The notes under the pieces are model-generated. The model did no database searches and was not told the origin of the DNA. It saw only the letters and a list, made by a program, of their open reading frames with translations. Shown here in pieces: positions 1 to 5,567 of a stretch of 8,091 nucleotides of DNA. A program made the position numbers and the translations under genes. The stretch is from Maritimibacter sp. (lineage in GTDB: Bacteria > Pseudomonadota > Alphaproteobacteria > Rhodobacterales > Rhodobacteraceae): contig DOUP01000137.1 of the NCBI GenBank assembly GCA_003520545.1, positions 1 to 8,091 of the forward strand. Direction: 5' to 3'. Numbering within the stretch: position 1 is the first letter of the stretch; every line of letters begins with the position of its first letter.

Positions 1-274
1 CCGCCGTGGCGGGGGCGACCACGACGAGGTCGGCGTCACGGGACAATTCGATATGCCCCATCTCGGCCTCGTCGGTCAGGTCGAAAAGATCGGTGTAGCC
101 CTTCTCTGCGGCCAAGGCAGAGGCGGAGAGCGGTGTCACGAACGCCTGCCCGGCCCGGGTGATGACCGGCACCACGCTTGCCCCGCGTTCGCGCAACTGA
201 CGGATCAGGATCAGCGATTTGAACGCCGCCACGCCGCCGCCGATAATCAGAAGAATTCGTTTGCCTGCCAGCAT
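1..274 (-). CDS. coaBC: CoaBC (Dfp), phosphopantothenoylcysteine decarboxylase / phosphopantothenate-cysteine ligase, N-terminal part
   Basis: Bifunctional coenzyme A enzyme. The C-terminal CoaB half joins cysteine to 4'-phosphopantothenate, and the N-terminal FMN-dependent CoaC half decarboxylates the product to phosphopantetheine. Only 91 codons of the CoaC half lie here; the gene continues off the left edge. Visible are the flavoprotein start LAGKRILL, the Gly-rich FMN loop GGGVAAFK (12-19), FVTPLSASAL (45-54), the EMGHIEL motif with the catalytic His at 74, and VVVAPATA (84-91). The usual Ser at the beginning of the Gly loop (SGGIAAYK in most homologues) reads Gly here, a small deviation. 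The ATG at 274 is well supported: AAAGGAG (complement of 282-288) sits 7 nt upstream and the family N-terminus aligns without an extension. It lies 50 nt downstream of the ChaN-like gene on the same strand, so the two could share a transcript. Confidence 0.93.
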   Translation of the reverse strand, partial: MLAGKRILLIIGGGVAAFKSLILIRQLRERGASVVPVITRAGQAFVTPLSASALAAEKGYTDLFDLTDEAEMGHIELSRDADLVVVAPATA

Positions 275-324
275 CTTGAGGCTCCTTTGACGCCCTTGTT
301 ACGCGGCACGCCCTCGCTGGGCAA

Positions 325-1104
325 CTATTCGAACGCCTTGCACGGGTCGTCACGCTCCACACCGGGCGCATCGAGCACCCTGTCGAAACCGCCGTCGGGC
401 GTGTTGCCGTCCTCGGATTGACCAAGCGACGTGACCATCACGTTCGGGTCCACCCGCGCGATATAGGACGGCACGCCCCAATCCTTGCGCGCATGACCAT
501 TCCCGGTGATGACCACGACCGGGCCACCGGTTTCGCGAAAAGCCTCCATCGTCGTGCGGGCCAACGTCGCGTCGCGCAGGCGCTGCAGGTCGACCATGCC
601 GGGCAAAAGCTCGGTCGGTAGCATTCCGCAATGTGCCTCCAACTGAAGGTTCAGCCGGTCCGCCAACTCGTCCACCGGCAGGTCTTCGTTCAAACCGTAA
701 CCGCTCGCGCCTTCACCAAAAGACCGCGCCACGCCGATTTTCGTCGCCTGGCGCGTCGCCTCTCGGGGGACTGCGGCCCCGAAAATCCCGGCGCCGCGAC
801 CCGCCGCGAAGATCGGATAATACATGTCGAAATCCGGCCACCCGGCCTCTTCCCATTGAAGCAGATCGCCCAGCGCCTCGGGATCGCTCAACAGGTCATC
901 CGTGATCACCTTGGCCTGCGCCTTGGTCAGCATCTCGAACACAAGCGCGCGCGGCTTGATGTCGGCGACCGCTTCGGCCTGCACGGCGTGGTGCGCCGGG
1001 TTGTCGTGTACCTCGCCCAGCACGAAAATGTCCGCCTCCGAGCCCTCGAACGGCCCCGCAAGCGCCGCGACCGGCAATGCCATGAAAGCGAGCGTTTTCC
1101 ACAT
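325..1104 (-). CDS. ChaN-like secreted protein (haem-binding uptake / Tiki superfamily)
   Basis: 259-residue protein of the ChaN family (Tiki/TraB/EreA-like fold). Relatives in other bacteria are described as iron-regulated haem-binding proteins, but a biochemical role here is unproven. The N-terminus is a short signal peptide (MWKTLAFMALPVAALA, 1-16) with likely cleavage after ALA. There is no lipobox Cys, so it is probably a soluble periplasmic protein and not a lipoprotein. Family landmarks are VLGEVHDNPAHH (28-39, with Glu31 and His33), a central helical insert around 90-170, and GNGHARKDWGVP (201-212, with His204). A start 31 codons further upstream (1197) was not used because it would put about 30 polar residues before the signal peptide and overlap the start of cobU. 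No clear Shine-Dalgarno precedes the ATG at 1104. It is transcribed away from cobU across a 74-bp gap and towards coaBC. Family assignment is good; substrate or ligand is unknown. Confidence 0.85.
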   Translation of the reverse strand: MWKTLAFMALPVAALAGPFEGSEADIFVLGEVHDNPAHHAVQAEAVADIKPRALVFEMLTKAQAKVITDDLLSDPEALGDLLQWEEAGWPDFDMYYPIFAAGRGAGIFGAAVPREATRQATKIGVARSFGEGASGYGLNEDLPVDELADRLNLQLEAHCGMLPTELLPGMVDLQRLRDATLARTTMEAFRETGGPVVVITGNGHARKDWGVPSYIARVDPNVMVTSLGQSEDGNTPDGGFDRVLDAPGVERDDPCKAFE

Positions 1105-1178
1105 GGCGTCACTGTGACCCGTCCGGTGGCGACCGGCAAGTGCTTCCCCTGTTTCCTCGCAAATGCTACGTCCTTGCC
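1105..1178. promoter_or_regulatory. Divergent ChaN/cobU intergenic region with two short inverted repeats
   Basis: This gap must hold the 5' ends of both divergent genes. Two inverted repeats are visible side by side: GTCAC-T-GTGAC (1108-1118, perfect) and CCGGT-GGCG-ACCGG (1123-1136, perfect 5-bp arms). The first begins 4 nt from the ChaN start codon, so a bound protein or an RNA fold there would affect ChaN translation or initiation. No cobalamin riboswitch can fit: the gap is far too short and no B12-box sequence is seen. I find no convincing -35/-10 pair on either strand. Short GC-rich palindromes are common in such DNA, so function is uncertain. Confidence 0.3.
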
Positions 1179-1721
1179 ATGAGCTTCGATCTCCCATCTC
1201 TCACCCTTGTGATCGGCGGTGCAGCCTCCGGGAAGTCCACCTACGCGGAACGGCTGGTGGAGGCGGCGGACAGGCCGCTGACCTATATCGCCACCGCCGA
1301 AGCGCATGACGAGGAAATGCGGGTGAAGATCGCGGCCCACCGCGCCCGGCGCGGCGCCGGATGGCAGACCCTGGAAGCGCCACGCGACCTCGCAGGAACG
1401 CTTGGCGAGGTGATGGCGGACCGGGTCGTCCTGATCGACTGCGTGACGCTTTGGCTCACCAACCTGGTCCTGGACGAGGCTGATCTGATCGCCGCCGAGA
1501 ACGGGTTTCTGAAAGCCCTTGATGACGCCCGGATGCCCGTGGTGATCGTCACGAACGAGGTTGGCGCGGGGATCGTCCCCGAACATTCGCTCGGGCGACG
1601 GTTTCGGGCAGCGCAGGGGCGGCTGAACCAATCGCTCGCGGCCCGTGCCGATAGCGTCGTGACCGTCATGGCCGGGTTGCCGCTCGCGCTCAAGGGCCCG
1701 CTGCCGGAGCTGCCTCAATGA
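1179..1721 (+). CDS. cobU: Bifunctional adenosylcobinamide kinase / adenosylcobinamide-phosphate guanylyltransferase
   Basis: CobU (CobP in aerobic-pathway nomenclature) phosphorylates adenosylcobinamide and then adds GMP to give adenosyl-GDP-cobinamide, the activated corrinoid used by CobS in nucleotide-loop assembly of vitamin B12. It is cytosolic. The 180-residue product has the usual family length. Motifs: P-loop GGAASGKS (13-20); the substrate segment TYIATAEAHDEEM (35-47); His54 in KIAAHRARR, at the place of the guanylylated His of Salmonella CobU; VVLIDCVTLWLTN (83-95) with the Walker-B-like Asp87; and NEVGAGIVPEHSLGRRFR near the end. The ATG at 1179 was chosen because the family starts just before the P-loop. 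An in-frame GTG at 1140 would add 13 residues of no recognisable homology. Neither start has a clear Shine-Dalgarno, so initiation may be leaderless or weak. The stop overlaps the next gene (ATGA). Confidence 0.95.
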   Translation: MSFDLPSLTLVIGGAASGKSTYAERLVEAADRPLTYIATAEAHDEEMRVKIAAHRARRGAGWQTLEAPRDLAGTLGEVMADRVVLIDCVTLWLTNLVLDEADLIAAENGFLKALDDARMPVVIVTNEVGAGIVPEHSLGRRFRAAQGRLNQSLAARADSVVTVMAGLPLALKGPLPELPQ

Positions 1722-2290
1722 CCAAGATCTGGTGGGTGCGCCACGGTCCGACCCATGTGAAGGCGATGGTGGGCTGGTCCGATGTGCCCGCCGACCTGTC
1801 CGACACCGAAGCACTCGCAAAGCTCGACCGATACCTGCCGCGCCTGCCGGTCGTCTCGTCGGACCTGGTCCGCGCGGTGGACACGGCCAGCGCGTTGCAA
1901 GCCGATCGGCCGCGCTTGGCGCATGAGCCCAGCCTCAAGGAAATGAACTTCGGGGATTGGGAACTTCGCCCCGGCAATGAGCTCTACGACGAAGACCCCG
2001 ACGGCACCCGCGCCTTCTGGGACGACCCCGAGAACAACCGACCTCCCGGTGGCGAAAGCTGGCGTGACCTGGATGCGCGCGTGCGGCCCACGGTGGAGCG
2101 GCTGATCGCAGACCACCCTGACGGTCTAATCGTCGTGGCACATTTCGGCGTGATCCTGAGCCAGGTCCGCCATGCGCTCGCCGTACCCGTTCCCCGGGTT
2201 CTGGCGCACAGGATCGACAACCTGTCAGTGACCCAGATCAGCTACGGGCCGACCCGTCCCTATGCCTGTGCGATCAATCACACCCCGTGA
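1718..2290 (+). CDS. Histidine phosphatase family protein, candidate alpha-ribazole phosphatase (CobC)
   Basis: 190-residue member of the phosphoglycerate-mutase-like histidine phosphatases. The phosphate pocket is visible: VRHGPT (7-12) with the phospho-accepting His9 and Arg8, SSDLVRA with Arg52, LKEMNFGDWE with Glu75 as likely general acid, and VVAHFG with the second His142. The PPGGESW segment before the last domain is typical of the CobC/GpmB-like branch. Its ATG lies inside the cobU stop (ATGA overlap), with GGAG at 1706-1709 eight nt upstream, so translation is probably coupled to cobU. From that context I infer removal of the 5'-phosphate of alpha-ribazole-5'-phosphate or adenosylcobalamin-5'-phosphate, the last step of nucleotide-loop assembly. 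The sequence alone cannot separate CobC from other small phosphatases of this family, so no symbol is given. Confidence 0.9.
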   Translation: MTKIWWVRHGPTHVKAMVGWSDVPADLSDTEALAKLDRYLPRLPVVSSDLVRAVDTASALQADRPRLAHEPSLKEMNFGDWELRPGNELYDEDPDGTRAFWDDPENNRPPGGESWRDLDARVRPTVERLIADHPDGLIVVAHFGVILSQVRHALAVPVPRVLAHRIDNLSVTQISYGPTRPYACAINHTP

Positions 2291-2374
2291 TCCGCCTTCC
2301 ACAAAAGCGAATTTTCCCCTGCGAAAAACCCGCGCTACCGTCGTGGGAATATCATTTTTTCGACAAGGCATCAC

Positions 2375-3058
2375 ATGACATACGATCTGTTTCTCGGTGA
2401 TCGCACCTTCTCCAGCTGGTCCTTGCGCGGCTGGCTCATGTTTCGCAAGTTCGACATTCCCGTGACTGTGCACATGGTCGGGCTCTACGACGGCACCATG
2501 ACCGAGGACCTCGCCGAGTTGGCACCCGCCCGCTTCGTGCCGGTCATGCGCACGCCGGAAGGCCATGTTGTCGGCGACACCCAGGCGATGGCCGAAACGC
2601 TGGCCGAGGAGAACCCGGACGCCGGTCTCTGGCCCGCCGACCCGGCCGCCCGCGCGCTGGCCCGCTGGCTGGTCGCCGAAATACACTCCAGCTTCGGCGC
2701 GCTGCGCGGCGATTGCCCCATGCAGCTTTTGCACCAATACGAAGGTTTCACCCCCTCGGACGCGGTCAAGGCCGATGTCGCACGGATCGAAGAGCTGTGG
2801 TCGCTCGCCCGCGCCCGTCATGGTGCCACTGGCCCCTGGCTTTTTGGCGACTACTCCTTGGCGGACGTATTCTACGCGCCGATTGCAGCGCGGATCGCGG
2901 GCTATGACCTGCCCATCGGAGAGGGCGCGCAGGCTTACGTTGACCTGACGCTGAATGACGCTGACTTCAAAGAGTGGCGGGCCGAAGGGTTGAAGAAATC
3001 CTACGATCCCGTTCCTTACGCGCTCGACCTTCCAACCCGGCCTTGGCCCGCCGCGTAA
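2375..3058 (+). CDS. Glutathione S-transferase family protein
   Basis: 227-residue cytosolic GST. The N-terminal thioredoxin-like domain (about 1-80) has the probable catalytic serine in RTFSSWSLRGW (10-20, Ser13 or Ser14), the cis-Pro segment VPVM (55-58), and DTQAMAETLAEE (68-79). The last has Asp-Thr where most GSTs have Glu/Asp-Ser to hold the gamma-glutamyl group of glutathione. The all-helical C-terminal domain (about 85-215) includes the buried cap motif DYSLADVFYAPIAARI. This resembles the Ser-type bacterial GSTs near the zeta/YfcF-like groups; the actual substrate cannot be read from sequence. The ATG at 2375 has AAGG at 2365-2368, 6 nt upstream. It is separated from the phosphatase by 84 bp and from comM by 66 bp, so it may be its own transcription unit. 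Glutathione synthase (gshB) is about 2.5 kb away on the other strand. Confidence 0.92.
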   Translation: MTYDLFLGDRTFSSWSLRGWLMFRKFDIPVTVHMVGLYDGTMTEDLAELAPARFVPVMRTPEGHVVGDTQAMAETLAEENPDAGLWPADPAARALARWLVAEIHSSFGALRGDCPMQLLHQYEGFTPSDAVKADVARIEELWSLARARHGATGPWLFGDYSLADVFYAPIAARIAGYDLPIGEGAQAYVDLTLNDADFKEWRAEGLKKSYDPVPYALDLPTRPWPAA

Positions 3059-3065
3059 GGCCAGC

Positions 3066-3107
3066 GTTAACCTTTCGCTAACCAAGGGTGAGTTAACCTC
3101 CGTTAAC
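3066..3107 (+). promoter_or_regulatory. Cluster of CtrA-like half-sites upstream of comM
   Basis: Four copies of the core (G)TTAAC or CTAACC lie within 42 bp of the GST-comM gap: GTTAACC (3066-3072), CTAACC (3078-3083), GTTAACC (3092-3098) and GTTAAC (3102-3107). The first pair reads TTAA-N7-CTAAC, one base off the CtrA consensus TTAA-N7-TTAAC of alphaproteobacteria. The second pair reads TTAA-N6-TTAAC, one base short in spacing. TTAA is scarce in the rest of this GC-rich window, which makes the clustering stand out. The boxes end 17 nt before the comM ATG, so bound protein could act as activator or repressor depending on where transcription starts, which I cannot place. The identity of the binding protein is inference. 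Confidence 0.5.
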
Positions 3108-3114
3108 AGTCAGC

Positions 3115-3120
3115 GGAGGG
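3115..3120 (+). promoter_or_regulatory. comM ribosome binding site
   Basis: GGAGGG, four nt before the ATG at 3125, is one of the strongest Shine-Dalgarno sequences in the window. It fixes the comM start directly after the TTAAC cluster. Together they suggest an mRNA with a very short leader, or transcription starting further upstream inside the GST gene. Confidence 0.75.
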
Positions 3121-3124
3121 ACGG

Positions 3125-4639
3125 ATGGTCGCGCGAGCCTACACGGTGGCGTTCGAAGGGGTCGAGGCGCGGTCGGTCGAGGTGCAATGTGCGCTCTCCC
3201 CCGGCGTGCCCGCGTTCTCCATCGTCGGGCTGCCCGACAAAGCGGTCTCCGAAGCCCGCGACCGTGTCCGCGCGGCGCTTTCCGCCATGTCCATCGCCCT
3301 GCCCGCCAAGAAGGTGACGATCAACCTGTCCCCTGCTGACCTGCCGAAAGAAGGCTCGCACTTCGACCTTCCCATCGCGCTCTCGCTTCTCGCGGCCATC
3401 GGCGTGATCTCCGAGGAAGATGTCGAGGGCGTCGTGGCACTTGGCGAGCTTTCCCTTGACGGAAGCCTGATCCCGGTGATCGGCGCCCTGCCCGCCGCGA
3501 TGGCCGCCGCCGATGACGACCGCGCACTCGTCTGTCCCCAAGCCTGCGGAGCCGAAGCCGCTTGGGTCGGCACCGCCCGCGTGTTGGCCGCCGGTTCCCT
3601 GGCCGCCGTGATCCAGCATTTCACCGGGCAGTCCCCGCTCGACCCTGCCGATCCGGGCGAAGTGATCGAAGGATCGGGTAGTCGCGACCTCTCGGACGTG
3701 AAGGGGCAGGAACGCGCAAAACGGGCCTTGGAAATCGCCGCCGCCGGGCGCCACCACCTCCTGATGACCGGCGCGCCGGGGTCGGGCAAATCCATGCTCG
3801 CCGCGCGACTGCCTTCGATCCTCCCCCCGCTCACGCCCGCCGAGGCGCTGGAAACCTCGATGATCCACTCGCTCGCCGGGTTGCTCGATGAAGGCGGCAT
3901 CTCCCGCGCGCGACCTTTCCGCGACCCACACCACACGGCGTCCATGGCCTCCATCGTCGGCGGTGGCCGTGGCGCGAAACCCGGTGAGATTTCCCTGGCC
4001 CACAATGGTGTGCTGTTTCTCGACGAGTTGCCGGAGTTCACCCGCCCCGTTCTGGAAACCCTGCGCCAGCCGATCGAGACCGGCGAAGTCGTCGTGGCCC
4101 GCGCCAACGCCCATGTGCGCTATCCCTGCCGCTTCATGCTGATTGCCGCGGCCAATCCCTGCCGCTGCGGCTACCTCGCCGATGCCATGCGCGCCTGCGC
4201 CAAGGCACCGGCCTGTGGCGAGGAGTATCTGGGCCGTATTTCCGGCCCGCTTCTGGATCGCTTCGACCTCAGGTTAGAGGTCCCCGCCGTTTCCATCTCG
4301 GATCTCGACGACGCACCGTCCGGCGAAAACTCCGAGACTGTCGCGGCGCGCGTCGCCACCGCACGCGAAACACAAGCCATCCGCTATAAGGACGCGGGCG
4401 GTATGCGTCTCAACGCGGATGCCGAAGGCAAGGTCCTGAACGAGATCGCCGCGCCGGATGCAGAGGGACGGGACATGCTGACCCGTGCGGCGGACCGTTT
4501 CGGGCTTTCGGCGCGCGGCTATCATCGCGTGTTGCGCGTGGCCCGGACGATTGCCGATCTGGCTGGCGCGGAAGACGTGCGCAAACCACATATCGCCGAG
4601 GCGCTGAGTTACCGGATCACGACGCTGCGGGCGGAGTAG
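3125..4639 (+). CDS. comM: ComM/YifB family Mg-chelatase-like AAA+ ATPase
   Basis: 504-residue ComM, full family length. In naturally competent bacteria ComM is a hexameric helicase that promotes branch migration while incoming single-stranded DNA recombines with the chromosome. In Rhodobacter capsulatus comM is required for cells to receive gene transfer agent DNA. Domain order: an N-terminal Lon-protease-like (ChlI-type) domain, about 1-170, with FSIVGLPDKAVSEARDRVRAAL and NLSPADLPKEGSHFDLPIAL. Then comes the AAA+ Mg-chelatase domain, with Walker A GAPGSGKS (216-223), RPFRDPHHTAS, Walker B GVLFLDE (295-301), and the sensor segment AAANPCRCGY. A cysteine set (346, 348, 358, 364) looks like the conserved metal-binding loop. 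The C-terminal domain has the SARGYHRVLRVARTIADL helix (about 460-480). The start follows a GGAGGG site. Its 3' end overlaps the convergent esterase gene by 23 bp. The CtrA-like boxes upstream suggest regulation with DNA-uptake functions. Confidence 0.96.
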   Translation: MVARAYTVAFEGVEARSVEVQCALSPGVPAFSIVGLPDKAVSEARDRVRAALSAMSIALPAKKVTINLSPADLPKEGSHFDLPIALSLLAAIGVISEEDVEGVVALGELSLDGSLIPVIGALPAAMAAADDDRALVCPQACGAEAAWVGTARVLAAGSLAAVIQHFTGQSPLDPADPGEVIEGSGSRDLSDVKGQERAKRALEIAAAGRHHLLMTGAPGSGKSMLAARLPSILPPLTPAEALETSMIHSLAGLLDEGGISRARPFRDPHHTASMASIVGGGRGAKPGEISLAHNGVLFLDELPEFTRPVLETLRQPIETGEVVVARANAHVRYPCRFMLIAAANPCRCGYLADAMRACAKAPACGEEYLGRISGPLLDRFDLRLEVPAVSISDLDDAPSGENSETVAARVATARETQAIRYKDAGGMRLNADAEGKVLNEIAAPDAEGRDMLTRAADRFGLSARGYHRVLRVARTIADLAGAEDVRKPHIAEALSYRITTLRAE

Positions 4640-5567
4640 ATGGCTCGTCGGCCATATCGAGGCATTGGCGAATGAACCGCGCAATCTCGGTCAGGGCCTC
4701 CCGTGCCTCCGGCACCCAACCATCGAAAATCTGGAACACGTGCGGCGCATCCTGAAAGGCGTGTTCGATCACCTCACCACCCGAACCGCGCAGAACCTCG
4801 GCCATCCGCCGGGCGTCGTCGCGCAAGATCTCGGTCTCGGCATATTGCAAAAGCACCGGCGGCGGCGCGATGGGAAAGTCGGCGTAGACTGGCGAGGCGC
4901 GGGGATCGGTCGGATCGGCTTCCCCAAGGTACCACCGCGCCACGTCGTCCCTGCGGTTCGCAGGCAGGATCGTGTCGCGGTCGATGTTTTCAAGGATCGA
5001 CGGACTTTGAAACGTGAAATCGGTGTGCGGGGCGATCCCGACCACCCCGGCCGGTTTGATCCCCTCGGCACAGAGCTGCGCCAGAAGCGACAGCGCCAGG
5101 TTGCCCCCGGCACTGTCCCCCGCGATCACGATATTCTCGGGATCGTAACCCCGCGCGACCAAGGCATCCCAACCCCGGCGCACATCATCCCAAGCGGCGG
5201 GAAAGGGCTGCTCCGGTGCGATCCTGTAGTCGAGCGCACAAATCTCGACCCCCGTCAGCCGCGCGATCCGCGCGAGCATGGCAGCGTGCGTTTCAGGCGA
5301 TCCCGCGATGAAACCGCCGCCGTGGATATAGAACACCGCTTTGTCCGGGGGCACCGGGTGAGAGCCGGGGCGCGCGGAAATCCAGACTGCGCGCAGGTCA
5401 GGCTCCAACCAGCTTTCGCGCAACAGCGTGAAGGGCGGTGCGCGAAACACCTGCCGCGCCCCCCGCTCCAGAAGCTCCCGATTGGCCGCCGGATCCTTTA
5501 CGTGGACCAGAAGCGGCTTCACGAACAGCTTCAGAAGAAGCGACAGGAGGCTAAGCTGCGGGCTCAC
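4617..5567 (-). CDS. Alpha/beta hydrolase, hormone-sensitive-lipase (HSL) type esterase
   Basis: 316-residue carboxylesterase-like protein of the HSL (bacterial family IV) group. The oxyanion-hole motif HGGG is at 82-85, followed by LDYRIAPEQPFPAAWDD (112-128), and the nucleophile Ser152 lies in GDSAGG (150-155). The third triad member is His276 in DAPHVFQ. The acid position of the family motif is Glu246 (AETEILRDD), where many members have Asp. The N-terminus has a leucine-rich stretch (5-20) that fits the cap helices and is too short and interrupted for a clear membrane anchor. The likely reaction is hydrolysis of short acyl esters; the natural substrate is unknown. Translation starts at GTG 5567, which overlaps the gshB stop as GTGA. 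The only ribosome-binding match is GAGG 10 nt upstream, so coupling to gshB is likely. Its last 23 bp overlap comM from the other strand. Confidence 0.92.
   Translation of the reverse strand: MSPQLSLLSLLLKLFVKPLLVHVKDPAANRELLERGARQVFRAPPFTLLRESWLEPDLRAVWISARPGSHPVPPDKAVFYIHGGGFIAGSPETHAAMLARIARLTGVEICALDYRIAPEQPFPAAWDDVRRGWDALVARGYDPENIVIAGDSAGGNLALSLLAQLCAEGIKPAGVVGIAPHTDFTFQSPSILENIDRDTILPANRRDDVARWYLGEADPTDPRASPVYADFPIAPPPVLLQYAETEILRDDARRMAEVLRGSGGEVIEHAFQDAPHVFQIFDGWVPEAREALTEIARFIRQCLDMADEPSTPPAAS

Noticed and set aside
310..322. Short hairpin GCCC-TCGCT-GGGC between the ChaN-like gene and coaBC.
   Set aside because: A 4-bp stem without a T run on the relevant strand; neither a terminator nor a clear operator.
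1105..1178. Cobalamin riboswitch in front of cobU.
   Set aside because: The gap to the divergent gene is 74 bp, far shorter than this riboswitch class needs, and no B12-box sequence is present.
1105..1197. N-terminal extension of the ChaN-like gene up to 1197.
   Set aside because: It would place about 30 polar residues before the signal peptide and overlap the start of cobU. The ATG at 1104 gives a normal secreted protein.
927..1820. Minus-strand open frame of nearly 300 codons across cobU and the ChaN start, and a similar long one (3110-4114) opposite comM.
   Set aside because: Both are antisense shadows of well-supported genes and show no family features.
2329..2360. Possible intrinsic terminator after the phosphatase gene: stem CCCGCG/CGTGGG with a 7-nt loop, followed by six Ts at 2355-2360.
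   Set aside because: The stem has only 6 pairs including one G-U, and 7 nt separate it from the T run. It also sits directly before the GST start. Too weak to call.
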